Source of the DNA: Sphingobacteriales bacterium
Lineage (GTDB): Bacteria > Bacteroidota > Bacteroidia > UKL13-3
Direction of reading: 5' to 3'
DNA length: 64,000 bases
Assembly: GCA_021299635.1 (NCBI GenBank)
Contig: JAJTFA010000006.1
Span: 1-64,000 of the forward strand
Part shown: one piece after another, positions 37,558 through 45,809 of the stretch
Layout: the number at the start of each line of letters is the position of its first letter
Position numbering within the stretch: the stretch's first letter is position 1
Notes under the pieces: model-generated
Seen by the model: only the letters and a program-made list of their open reading frames with translations
Database searches by the model: none
Told to the model about the DNA's origin: nothing
Made by a program: the position numbers and the translations under genes

Positions 37558-38196
37558 TCATTCCTTCTCCGCATACACATATTCTGCAAAACCCATCAAA
37601 TCCCAAAACACGCCTCCGGGCAGGTAACCTTTTTTTAAGGTCTCAGTAATGAGTGTAATGGGCAATGCTAAAATATACGGCCAATACCTGCGCGTACCGG
37701 ATTTAATAATTTTAAAACCTTGTTTTTTCAGCAATGCCTCAATTTCTGCTACGCTATAAATGCGCACATGGGTATCGTCATCATAAAAATTAAGCGTATC
37801 GCGCATACTAGGCAATTTGGTGCTGCGCAGTCCCGGATATTCAATATAAATTTTACCGCCCTTTTTTAGCTTGGTGCTCAAACCTTCTATCACCTTGTCG
37901 CCATTATGCAAATGCTCAATCACATGCGACATCATCACCACATCAAAAAAATGATTGGGTATGGCATCAAATTGCAATTGGGTTAAGTCCATCTCATAAT
38001 AAGCCTTCATCAACTTCATATCTTCATCGCTATTGCGGTAGTTGGTGCGGTCAATGCCATAATAATGAACCTGCGGAAAAAACTTGGTGGTTTTATGCGG
38101 AGAACCACTACCCGATCCTACATCCAGATAATTGAATGCCTGATTTTTGAGCTGATGATAAAAAAATCGAAAACGTGGAGGCAGAGGTTTAAACAT
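37558..38196 (-). CDS. SAM-dependent class I methyltransferase
   Basis: 212 residues. Motif I is YLDVGSGSGSPHKTTKFFP, the acidic residue after strand 2 is GIDRTN, and a DVVMMSHVIEHLHNGDKVIEGLSTKLKKGGKIYIEYPG block is typical of Methyltransf_11/23 enzymes. The C-terminal part has a hydrophobic segment (YWPYILALPITLITETL) that could touch the membrane. Together with the glycosyltransferase 18 bases upstream on the same strand it probably modifies a surface sugar or lipid; the substrate is unknown. Confidence 0.85.
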   Translation of the reverse strand: MFKPLPPRFRFFYHQLKNQAFNYLDVGSGSGSPHKTTKFFPQVHYYGIDRTNYRNSDEDMKLMKAYYEMDLTQLQFDAIPNHFFDVVMMSHVIEHLHNGDKVIEGLSTKLKKGGKIYIEYPGLRSTKLPSMRDTLNFYDDDTHVRIYSVAEIEALLKKQGFKIIKSGTRRYWPYILALPITLITETLKKGYLPGGVFWDLMGFAEYVYAEKE

Positions 38197-38214
38197 ATCA
38201 CAAATGAAAGCGAT

Positions 38215-39027
38215 TTATGAGGTTTTAGCAACACGCCCCCTAAATCTGATTTTGCGGTATTGTTTAAAGAGGGCTGTTTCCTGAAATGTTCTGATAAATT
38301 TAACCTTAAGCCAAATGAGCGGATACATGAGCCTGATGCGCATACTTGCCCATACCGGAAAATGAATGGTTGCAAAACGCATATACTCTTTATAACCCGG
38401 CATACGCTTATGGTAAGAAGTGCCTTGCACATCATAGAATGAAACAATACGCGGAATAAACATAGCCTTATTTCCGCATTGCTTAAAAAAGCGCACAAAC
38501 CATTCGGTATCGGCAGCCAGCTTGTAGGAAATATCATATCCGCCAAGGTTAGCAAATGCGGTTTTACGTGTAAAAGTTGCCTGATGACAAATGGGGTAAT
38601 GGGTATAAAAATCACTTAACTTAACCGGTTTGCCATTGATATAATTAACACCTGTTGGCTCATTAATGGTTTCAACCTGTGCGTAAATAAAATCAGATTG
38701 CGATAAATCTTTGCTGAAAATATCTTGAAGTACATTTGCATCATAAAACCGATCGCCCACGTTTAAAAAGTATATCCACTCCCCTTTTGCTGCCGTAATT
38801 CCTTTATTCATGGCATCATAAATGCCTTTATCAGGCTCACTGATAATGGTGCTTATCTTAGAAGAAAATGGCTTGGCTGCATTTAGTGTTCCATCTGTAG
38901 AGCCTCCATCAACTATAACCAACTCAATTTTGGTGTAGGATTGTTCAATTGCCGATTGCAGCGTTTCGGCAATCAGTTGCGATCCGTTATAAACTACCGT
39001 AATTATGCTAACTAAAGGTTGTTGCAT
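38215..39027 (-). CDS. Glycosyltransferase family 2
   Basis: 270 residues from the ATG at 39027. The GT-A nucleotide-sugar fold is seen in PLVSIITVVYNGSQLIAETLQSAIEQSYTKIELVIVDGGSTDGT, EPDKGIYDAMNKGI (the WcaA/SpsA-like EPDxGIYDAMNKG pattern) and GEWIYFLNVGDRF, where the usual DxD reads N-V-G-D. No membrane helix. Its start codon shares one base with the stop of the tiny lipoprotein gene (TAATG), so the ATG is preferred over an upstream TTG at 39045. Confidence 0.92.
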   Translation of the reverse strand: MQQPLVSIITVVYNGSQLIAETLQSAIEQSYTKIELVIVDGGSTDGTLNAAKPFSSKISTIISEPDKGIYDAMNKGITAAKGEWIYFLNVGDRFYDANVLQDIFSKDLSQSDFIYAQVETINEPTGVNYINGKPVKLSDFYTHYPICHQATFTRKTAFANLGGYDISYKLAADTEWFVRFFKQCGNKAMFIPRIVSFYDVQGTSYHKRMPGYKEYMRFATIHFPVWASMRIRLMYPLIWLKVKFIRTFQETALFKQYRKIRFRGRVAKTS

Positions 39028-39152
39028 TAAAATCCGTTGGGGCAATTACATTTTTTGCCTTTGGATGAAGGCCTGCTGCTGCTGCAGGAAGTATTCAATA
39101 CCATAACCAAAAAGACAATACCAATAAAAAAAATAGCTGTTAATTTTTTCAC
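39027..39152 (-). CDS. Tiny Cys-rich lipoprotein
   Basis: 41 residues from a GTG at 39152 (an ATG at 39209 would add 19 residues and overlap the divergent DedA start). It has a basic start (VKKL), one hydrophobic helix, a lipobox-like LNTSC and a short tail SSSRPSSKGKKCNCPNGF. The CxCPxxF ending recalls short Bacteroidota lipoproteins that end in a conserved Cys-Pro motif; I cannot name a function. The TAATG overlap with the glycosyltransferase indicates that it is really translated. Confidence 0.55.
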   Translation of the reverse strand: MKKLTAIFFIGIVFLVMVLNTSCSSSRPSSKGKKCNCPNGF

Positions 39153-39191
39153 CACCGCAAAATTAGGGTTTTTGCGTAAACTTGCGCCAAT

Positions 39192-39851
39192 ATGATAGAA
39201 TTCATTCACTTTTTAATTGATTTACTCACGCACACCAAAGATGTTCTGTTGCAACTATTTCAGCAATACGGAACACTCATTTATGCTATTTTATTTTTAA
39301 TCATTTTTATTGAAACTGGTTTGGTAATATTTCCGCTTCTGCCAGGAGACTCCTTACTTTTTACTGCAGGTTTACTTTGCGCACAACCAGGAGGCTTAAA
39401 TATTTGGATTTTAATACCTCTGTTAACGTTTGCCGCCATTCTGGGAGATAATATCAATTATTTTGTAGGTAAGTTTTTTAGTGAGCATGTACTTTCCTGG
39501 AAAATTGGCGAGAAAGTATTGGTTAAAAAAGAGTGGCTTGACAAAACCCATGCTTTTTTTGAGAAGAACGGAACCAAAACCATTATCCTAGCAAGATTTG
39601 TTCCTATTGTACGCACCATTACACCATTTGTTTCAGGTCTTGGCCGTATGAACTATAAGGTGTTTTTGCCTTATGATATTTTAGGTGGGATTATTTGGGT
39701 GGGAGGCGTTTCCTTGCTGGGTTATTTTTTGGGACAGATCCCCTTTGTAGAAAAAAACCTGGAAAAGTTTATTCTGGGCATAGTATTTCTTTCTATTTTA
39801 CCCATCATCATTGAGTTTATTCGTAACCGAGTTGCCAAATACAATACGTAA
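39192..39851 (+). CDS. DedA family membrane protein
   Basis: 219 residues of the SNARE-associated/DedA family, which includes undecaprenyl-phosphate and phospholipid flippases. The pattern is standard: FIETGLVIFPLLPGDSLLFTAGLL, then GDNINYFVGKFF, FFEKNGTKTIILARFVPIVRTITPFVSGLGRMNY, and GGIIWVGGVSLLGYFLGQIPFVEKNL. The acidic residue after the reentrant loop (E in FIETG, D in PGDS) and the Arg in RFVPIVRT are present. A TAAACTTG box at 39177-39184 ends 7 bases before the ATG. Confidence 0.94.
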   Translation: MIEFIHFLIDLLTHTKDVLLQLFQQYGTLIYAILFLIIFIETGLVIFPLLPGDSLLFTAGLLCAQPGGLNIWILIPLLTFAAILGDNINYFVGKFFSEHVLSWKIGEKVLVKKEWLDKTHAFFEKNGTKTIILARFVPIVRTITPFVSGLGRMNYKVFLPYDILGGIIWVGGVSLLGYFLGQIPFVEKNLEKFILGIVFLSILPIIIEFIRNRVAKYNT

Positions 39852-40581
39852 TATTGTTTTACTTGGTCTGCTTATAGCCACTCATCTAAGAGCAGAGACT
39901 ATAAACGGTAACTGCCAAATTTTGCAGCAACCTTTTGGAGATGAACTTTTTTCTGTTGGCCCCGGCACAGAAGTTGATTGTAGCCCTGCAAACAAAGGCT
40001 GGTGCTATATATACACCAAGGTTTGGGTGGAAAAGAAAATGGTATATGACGGACAACAAGTATTGGCTAATGCAAAACTCAAAAACAATAAAGGAAAATT
40101 ACTGGGCAGGAGCAAAATTAGCTTCACTCCAAACCAAACATTAACTGAAAATGATACAGCGTATTTACTAGAGCTAAGTGGTTATGTGGAGGTATCGTGC
40201 ATAGAAGATACCAGTGTGGTGGAGCACGATTTGGAAATGCTTATCGGAAACTTCGATAGTTTACCTGACCAAAACCTTTTGAGCAAACACCTGAATAGAT
40301 TTTCTTATGAAGCATGGGTTACGGCCAATGGCTTCGAATCATATCTGCTCCCTGATAAATCGTTTGGGGCTCAACCTGCTGGAATTCGCACAGCCATTGT
40401 TTGCGAAAACAATAAAGTAATTGCCATTATCCATGGAAGGAAACTGCAACTTAAGAAATATGAAAACCACCTGCAGGAATCGCGAGTTGGCATTTACTTC
40501 TTGGCAAGCGGTAAAGAAACCTATAAAAAACGCTTTCAGCTCACTTTTCAGGCAGAGATTGAAAAAGCCCTGAACAGGTAG
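39832..40581 (+). CDS. Secreted hypothetical protein
   Basis: About 249 residues if the TTG at 39832 is used (an upstream TTG at 39811 is also open). Either start overlaps the end of dedA, suggesting coupling. A signal peptide (IVLLGLLIATHLRA) leads a beta-rich mature protein with a Cys-containing start (NGNCQILQQPFGDELF...VDCSPANKGWCYIYTKVWVEKKM). The central part reads like a bacterial surface or calycin-like sandwich, but I recognise no family. Possible transcript with dedA; the next gene starts 76 bases later. Confidence 0.6.
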   Translation: MPNTIRNIVLLGLLIATHLRAETINGNCQILQQPFGDELFSVGPGTEVDCSPANKGWCYIYTKVWVEKKMVYDGQQVLANAKLKNNKGKLLGRSKISFTPNQTLTENDTAYLLELSGYVEVSCIEDTSVVEHDLEMLIGNFDSLPDQNLLSKHLNRFSYEAWVTANGFESYLLPDKSFGAQPAGIRTAIVCENNKVIAIIHGRKLQLKKYENHLQESRVGIYFLASGKETYKKRFQLTFQAEIEKALNR

Positions 40582-40657
40582 CTGTATTTTTTCTAACACC
40601 TGACCTTCATCATTTTTCATTGCCAAGCAGTCATCTAAACTTGTATAAAAGTTTAGG

Positions 40658-40966
40658 ATGGACGAACGTTTGAAAAACTTATTGTATATAGGAGTTGGCC
40701 TAGCCTCGACCAGTGCTAAAGCCAAACAATTGATTGAAAAAATGAACGTGGAAGGAAGGCTTACAGAGGAAGAGGGCAAGCGCATTATTGATGAGTTATT
40801 TCAAAGCGGTAAAAACAGCGCAGACGAAGTGAAAGAACAGGTAAGGCAATACTTTGCTGAAACGCTCAGCGAACTTCAAACACCATCGCAAAAAGCTTTT
40901 AACGACCTGGAAAAAAGAGTGGCGCAGTTGGAAGCACGATTAAACAGCAAGAAAAATGAAGTTTAA
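40658..40966 (+). CDS. Phasin-like small helical protein
   Basis: 102 residues, nearly all amphipathic helix. The pattern LKNLLYIGVGLASTSAKAKQLIEKMNVEGRLTEEEGKRIIDELFQ followed by a C-terminal heptad-like FNDLEKRVAQLEARL matches the family annotated as phasin/polyhydroxyalkanoate regulator (PhaF/PhaI-like), commonly found next to UbiB-type kinases. True phasins coat storage granules; no PHA synthase is in the window, so a granule role is not shown. It overlaps the next gene by 11 bases. Confidence 0.75.
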   Translation: MDERLKNLLYIGVGLASTSAKAKQLIEKMNVEGRLTEEEGKRIIDELFQSGKNSADEVKEQVRQYFAETLSELQTPSQKAFNDLEKRVAQLEARLNSKKNEV

Positions 40967-42614
40967 GCACCTGCGCAGATACCGTCAAGTTATAAGGGTT
41001 TTGTTTAAATACGGACTTGACGATATGCTGGCTCACTCCAACCTGCGCAAGGTTATGCCTCGCTTGCTGCTGCATAAAAAAATTCAAGGAGAATTCTCTA
41101 AACAAACTTATACCCGAAGTGAACGTATAAGGCTTGCAATAGAAGAACTGGGGCCTACCTTTATTAAATTTGGACAAATACTAAGCAATAGACCCGATTT
41201 ATTACCTCAGGAAGTAATTGAGCAACTGGAAAGATTGCAAGATGCTGTACCCGGATTTTTATTCAGAGATGTTAAAGCCATTGTAGAGAAAGACCTCGAA
41301 TCAACATTGGAGGAGTGCTTTGCCAATTTTGATGAAAAACCTCTAGCCTCTGCCTCTATTGCACAGGTGCATAGGGCAACCTTGCACAACGGAGAGAAGG
41401 TGGTTGTAAAAATCCAAAGACCTGACATTGCAGACATCATTGATATTGACCTGCAAATTTTGTTAGAATTTGCAGAAATAGCTGAAAATAATTTTCCTCA
41501 GTTTGCACGTTTCGAACCGGTAGAACTGGTTCATTCCCTTAAAAAATCAATGCTGCGCGAGTTAAACTTTTTACTGGAAGCAAACAATATCATTCGCTTT
41601 CAGAATATGTTCAGAGAGGAACAGCGCATCTATATTCCAAAGGTTTATACCCGCTATAGTACACGCAGGGTAATATGTATGGAATTTATTGAAGGCATTA
41701 AAATAAATCAGGTTGATGCCTTAAGAAGCCAAGCATTTAACCTGGATGATATTGCTGAAAAAGGATTGTATATTTATTTCGAGCAAATTTTCAGGCATGG
41801 TTTTTTTCATGCCGATCCGCATCCGGGCAATGTTTTGATTTTGCCTGGTGAACGCATTTGCCTGATTGACTTTGGTATGGTTGGAATATTAAATCGCAAG
41901 GATAAAGATGCCTTCAGAGATTTTATTGTTGCAATTACCAGAGGCAATTTTACCCAACTCACCGAGTCTATTGAAAAGCTCACCAAACGTAAGCGTATTG
42001 CCAATAAAGAAGAACTGGAGTACGACCTGAATATTTTAATTGATGAATTTCCGCCTCATACCATAGATCAGCGAAACATGACAGAGGTGGTTGATAGGCT
42101 GCAGGAAATCATCTACAAACACAAACTGGCTTTCCCGAATGATTTTTTTCTGCTGCTTAGAACCTTGGTTATTCTCGATGGAATCAGCCGCATCCTAAAT
42201 CCTAAATTTAATACCCTTGAAAGAATACGCAAGCACTCGCTCCGTTTGTTTCAAGAAGGGTTTGAGCCACAAAATATGGTTCGCACCACATTGGAAATGA
42301 TTGTTGATGTTTGGGATTATGTGCGTGTATTTCCTTCTGACTTTAAACGGATCATAGAAAAACTAAAGGAAGGTAGGGTTAAAATAGAAATACAAGGGCT
42401 TAATCCGCTCCTACATACAATGGATATTGTATCTAACAGACTCGCTGCGTCTATTGTTATGGCAGCCATGATAATAGGTTCCTCACTAGTGGTACTCAGC
42501 CATATTCCACCACTCTGGCATGGCATACCTGTAATTGGCCTCACAGGCATAATTGTTTCCGGCCTGTTTGGTATTTTTATGCTCATCTCAATTTTTAGAA
42601 AAGGTAAATATTAA
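40956..42614 (+). CDS. UbiB/ABC1 atypical protein kinase-like protein
   Basis: 552 residues. UbiB features: the KxGQ-type helix LGPTFIKFGQILSNRPDLLPQE (normally the inhibitory KxGQ motif), the A-rich loop PLASASIAQVHRA, VVVKIQRP (ATP lysine), catalytic HADPHPGNVLI, and metal-binding IDFGMVG. Two C-terminal membrane helices (about 495-545). UbiB proteins are ATPases supporting quinone biosynthesis and lipid handling; Bacteroidota use menaquinone, so the exact role is open. It overlaps the phasin-like gene and is 11 bases ahead of the coiled-coil gene. Confidence 0.93.
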   Translation: MKFKHLRRYRQVIRVLFKYGLDDMLAHSNLRKVMPRLLLHKKIQGEFSKQTYTRSERIRLAIEELGPTFIKFGQILSNRPDLLPQEVIEQLERLQDAVPGFLFRDVKAIVEKDLESTLEECFANFDEKPLASASIAQVHRATLHNGEKVVVKIQRPDIADIIDIDLQILLEFAEIAENNFPQFARFEPVELVHSLKKSMLRELNFLLEANNIIRFQNMFREEQRIYIPKVYTRYSTRRVICMEFIEGIKINQVDALRSQAFNLDDIAEKGLYIYFEQIFRHGFFHADPHPGNVLILPGERICLIDFGMVGILNRKDKDAFRDFIVAITRGNFTQLTESIEKLTKRKRIANKEELEYDLNILIDEFPPHTIDQRNMTEVVDRLQEIIYKHKLAFPNDFFLLLRTLVILDGISRILNPKFNTLERIRKHSLRLFQEGFEPQNMVRTTLEMIVDVWDYVRVFPSDFKRIIEKLKEGRVKIEIQGLNPLLHTMDIVSNRLAASIVMAAMIIGSSLVVLSHIPPLWHGIPVIGLTGIIVSGLFGIFMLISIFRKGKY

Positions 42615-42625
42615 TAAAAACAACT

Positions 42626-43255
42626 ATGAACACACAATCATTTGAGGAACAATTCAAAAACTGGATTTCTGAATGGAAAACCCGTTTAGAGGAAATGCAG
42701 GTACAATTTAGCTTAGGTAAAATGGATGCCATTGAAGCATTTGAGAAGCAAAAGGACTATTTACGTAGCCTTGTGCACATGCTCAAAGAGAATATTGACA
42801 AGAGCACGGATATGGCTGAAGAAACTGCTACTAAAGTTAAAGCCAGTCTTGAAGAGCTGCAATTGCAATTACATTTAGGCAAGGCAGATGGCAAAGATAC
42901 CTTTGATTCGCAGCGCAAAAAAATTGAAGCGGCCCTGCATAAAGTTTATGTGGAAAGTAAAGAAGCCTATGGCAATAACGTTAACTACATGATGAAACTG
43001 TTTGATAACAATGCGCAGGCATTTAAAATAGGTCTTGAAATTGTACACCTGCAATTTACTTTGCTCAAGATGGATGTAAAAGGTGATAGCGAGAAATTGC
43101 GTAAGGAAATGCAGCACAAAATGTATGATTTCTATAACTATGCCGAGAAAGCGCAGCAAATAACAAAGGAAAACATTGAGCAGTGGAACAAACAACTGCA
43201 TGAAGGTTATGAAAAGATGCGTAAATGGATGAACGATTTTAAACCTAAAGGGTAA
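42626..43255 (+). CDS. Triple-repeat amphipathic coiled-coil protein
   Basis: 209 residues, no signal peptide, wholly helical and charged. It contains three diverged copies of one motif: LEEMQVQFSLGKMD (21-34), LEELQLQLHLGKAD (76-89) and LEIVHLQFTLLKMD (137-150), each followed by a charged helix, about 55-61 residues apart. Repeated amphipathic helices of this kind suggest binding to a lipid or granule surface or an apolipoprotein-like role. I know no named family. Third gene of the phasin-like/UbiB operon. Confidence 0.7.
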   Translation: MNTQSFEEQFKNWISEWKTRLEEMQVQFSLGKMDAIEAFEKQKDYLRSLVHMLKENIDKSTDMAEETATKVKASLEELQLQLHLGKADGKDTFDSQRKKIEAALHKVYVESKEAYGNNVNYMMKLFDNNAQAFKIGLEIVHLQFTLLKMDVKGDSEKLRKEMQHKMYDFYNYAEKAQQITKENIEQWNKQLHEGYEKMRKWMNDFKPKG

Positions 43256-43386
43256 GCAAACAGCGTGTATTAAGGCAAGCTATTCCCTGCGGAGGCACTT
43301 CCCTGTCTATTAATTTATCCTTTCTGCACAGGTTGTTGAAATTCGGTTAACAGCCTACCTGCATACCCTGCTATTTTCGCAGCGTT

Positions 43387-44517
43387 ATGATGGAATCTGT
43401 TGGCTTCATTTCTATTTGTTTGTTGGCACTGCTAGGGCTAATGGTGCTGGTTCAATTGTATTATATCTTCGGGGTATTTGGCAAAATTGCATTTTATAAG
43501 CCACAGCCCTCTTTAAAAAAAGAAACAGAGCCCTTATCTGTAATCATTGCTGCACGGAACGAATTGGATAATCTGCAAAAAAATCTGGTATCGATACTTG
43601 AACAGGATTATCCGGACTTTGAAGTAATTGTGGTAAACCACTGCTCTTGGGATAGCAGCCAGGCATACTTAGAAGAGTTGCAAACCCAATACAAGCACCT
43701 CAAAGTTTCTCAATTGCTGGAGCAGGAAAAATATCCAACCGGTAAAAAGTTTGCCCTTACCATTGGTATTAAGGCAGCAAAAAATGATTTACTCATCTTT
43801 ACCGATGCCGATTGTGTGCCGCATAGCAACCAGTGGTTGCGACATATGCAAAGCAGGTTTATTTCAGGAAAAGATATTGTATTGGGCTTCTCCCCTTACA
43901 AAAAGTACAAAGGATTGCTAAATCTTTATATACGCTTTGAAACGCTCATGACAGCATTGTTTTATTTCAGCGCTACACTCATGGGTAGGGCGTTTATGGG
44001 CGTAGGCAGAAACATGGCATATAAAAAAGATTTATTCTTTAAGCACAAAGGTTTTGCAGGCCATCAGCATATTATGAGTGGTGACGATGATTTGTTTGTA
44101 AATGCTGCCGCAACTAAGCACAATGTTGCCATTGATATACATCCTGAAAGTTTTGTTTACACAGAACCTAAGCGCAATTATGCAGCATGGAGTCGCCAAA
44201 AATCAAGGCACATGACCACAGGAAAGTTTTATAAAAAAACAGATAAAAGATGGCTAGGATGGTACTACACGAGTCAAATGCTTTTTTATGTACTTATTTC
44301 ATCAATACTTATTGGATTTCCATTGCTTTGGCCTGTGGTAGCTAGTATTTATGCCATCCGTTTTATTTCACAGGAAGTGGTTTTTTATATGGCTGCACAG
44401 AAATTTAAATGTACCGGCATTTTGTGGTTCATTCCCCTGCTCGATTTAATGTATGTATTTTATCTGCTCATTTTCGGAACCAAAGGTTTGTTTACACGAA
44501 ACAGCAGCAATTGGTAG
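43387..44517 (+). CDS. Membrane glycosyltransferase family 2
   Basis: 376 residues. An N-terminal helix (about 4-26) is followed by a GT-A domain: LSVIIAARNELDNLQKNLVSILEQDYPDFEVIVVN, LLIFTDADCVPHS (the DxD as DAD), MSGDDDLFVNAAA and the acceptor-site SRQKSRHMTTG (QxxRW-like). Two or three C-terminal membrane helices follow (from LFYVLISSILIGFPLL). This is the layout of processive or polyprenyl-linked GT2 enzymes. Product unknown. ATG ATG start; I use the first. A TATTTTCG box (43372-43379) ends 7 bases upstream. The rsmG gene starts 6 bases after its stop. Confidence 0.9.
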   Translation: MMESVGFISICLLALLGLMVLVQLYYIFGVFGKIAFYKPQPSLKKETEPLSVIIAARNELDNLQKNLVSILEQDYPDFEVIVVNHCSWDSSQAYLEELQTQYKHLKVSQLLEQEKYPTGKKFALTIGIKAAKNDLLIFTDADCVPHSNQWLRHMQSRFISGKDIVLGFSPYKKYKGLLNLYIRFETLMTALFYFSATLMGRAFMGVGRNMAYKKDLFFKHKGFAGHQHIMSGDDDLFVNAAATKHNVAIDIHPESFVYTEPKRNYAAWSRQKSRHMTTGKFYKKTDKRWLGWYYTSQMLFYVLISSILIGFPLLWPVVASIYAIRFISQEVVFYMAAQKFKCTGILWFIPLLDLMYVFYLLIFGTKGLFTRNSSNW

Positions 44518-44523
44518 AACGTA

Positions 44524-45156
44524 TTGGATATTATAGAGAAATATTTCCCTGAACTTACATCCGAACAGCTCGGACAGCTGGAAATGCTGCAAAATTTGTA
44601 TGCCGATTGGAATGAGAAAATCAACGTGATTTCCAGAAAGGATACTGATAACTTAATGGAAAGGCATGTACTGCATTCACTTGCCATTGCAAAGTTTATA
44701 ACCTTTGCAAAAGGAACCAGGGTATTGGATATTGGCACCGGTGGCGGATTTCCGGGTATTCCATTGGCCATTTATTTTCCCGATGCGGAGTTTGTGTTGT
44801 GCGACTCCATAGCCAAGAAAATACATGTAGCCGAGAGCATATCCGAAACCATTGGATTACGAAATACAGATTTTGTAGTGGGCAGAGCTGAGCAGCTTAA
44901 GGAGAAATTTGATTTTATTGTGAGCCGCGCTGTTGCGCCAATGGAGCAACTTTACCGCTGGTCGGCTAAACTAATTAAACCCAACTGTATAAATTCCAAA
45001 TACAATGGATATCTGCTGCTAAAAGGCGGAGACTTAGCTCCAGAAACCCAAACACTTCAGCAGCTAAATAAGAAATTGATTATTGAAGAAACTCCACTTA
45101 ATACTTGGTTTAGTGAGCCTTTTTTTGAAACCAAAAAACTGATTTATATTTTTTAG
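44524..45156 (+). CDS. rsmG: 16S rRNA G527 N7-methyltransferase
   Basis: 210 residues. It methylates G527 of 16S rRNA with SAM. Signatures: the N-terminal LYADWNEKINVISRKD...LMERHVLHSLAIAKF, motif I VLDIGTGGGFPGIPLAI and the later FDFIVSRAVAPMEQLYRWS. It begins with TTG six bases after the glycosyltransferase stop, so it is the second gene of that transcript. Confidence 0.96.
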   Translation: MDIIEKYFPELTSEQLGQLEMLQNLYADWNEKINVISRKDTDNLMERHVLHSLAIAKFITFAKGTRVLDIGTGGGFPGIPLAIYFPDAEFVLCDSIAKKIHVAESISETIGLRNTDFVVGRAEQLKEKFDFIVSRAVAPMEQLYRWSAKLIKPNCINSKYNGYLLLKGGDLAPETQTLQQLNKKLIIEETPLNTWFSEPFFETKKLIYIF

Positions 45157-45223
45157 TTGGATAGACAATGTTTCTGAGGATTGGAATTAAGAACTTTTTA
45201 ACACATTAAATAAATCAATATTA

Positions 45224-45231
45224 TACATTTG
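45224..45231 (+). promoter_or_regulatory. -7 box of the secreted thioredoxin gene
   Basis: TACATTTG matches TAnnTTTG exactly, 42 bases before the ATG. No good -33 element at the right spacing. Confidence 0.45.
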
Positions 45232-45273
45232 TGCATTAGCTTATTGTTCAATTAATATTAATTCAATAAAATC

Positions 45274-45753
45274 ATGAAGAAATTCTTTTCCATCACCCTT
45301 TTTGCAATAGCCTTATTATCCAGTTCATTTATATCTCCCAAAAATGAAGAACTAAAATGGATGGATTTTAATGAAGGATATGAATTGGCCAAGAAAAAAA
45401 ATAAGATAATGCTGGTTGATGTATACACAGATTGGTGCGGATGGTGCAAGGTTATGGATCGTGAGACCTATGCCAAACCCGAGGTAATAAAGATGATTAA
45501 TGCAGATTTTGTTGCCATAAAATTTAATCCTGAAAAAAAGGATGTGGTTTATACCTTTGAAGGTAAGCAATACACCGGTGATCAGTTGGCCGGAGTAATA
45601 AGTAATAACCAGCTAACAGGTTATCCTACCACCATTTTTATGTATCCCAAAGGCAAAAAAATGAATGTAGTGGGTGGCTATCAAAATGAAAATAATTTCA
45701 AGAGCCTGCTCACCGGAATTAAATCAGAATTTAAGACAGGGGTAAAAAAATAA
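45274..45753 (+). CDS. Secreted thioredoxin-fold protein
   Basis: 159 residues. Signal sequence (MKKFFSITLFAIALLSSSFIS), then a thioredoxin-like domain with active site WCGWC (Cys55, Cys58) and the cis-Pro loop GYPTTIFMYPKGK. The pattern DVYTDWCGWCKVMDRETYAKPEVIKMIN resembles the thioredoxin_7/DsbD-gamma group that reduces or passes electrons in the periplasm. Single gene with its own promoter and terminator. Confidence 0.9.
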   Translation: MKKFFSITLFAIALLSSSFISPKNEELKWMDFNEGYELAKKKNKIMLVDVYTDWCGWCKVMDRETYAKPEVIKMINADFVAIKFNPEKKDVVYTFEGKQYTGDQLAGVISNNQLTGYPTTIFMYPKGKKMNVVGGYQNENNFKSLLTGIKSEFKTGVKK

Positions 45754-45775
45754 GTTCCTGTTATAGCTCACTAAT

Positions 45776-45808
45776 GCCTGCAAATGGAATACGTTTGCAG
45801 GCTTTTTT
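45776..45808 (+). terminator. Terminator after the secreted thioredoxin gene
   Basis: GCCTGCAAA (45776-45784) pairs with TTTGCAGGC (45794-45802), followed by six T. It ends two bases before the convergent LolC/E stop codon. Confidence 0.9.
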
Positions 45809-45809
45809 A

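Noticed and set aside
37297-37638. Frame of 113 codons between DUF4294 and the methyltransferase
   Set aside because: It overlaps both neighbours in other frames, has no recognisable domain, and spans an inverted repeat.
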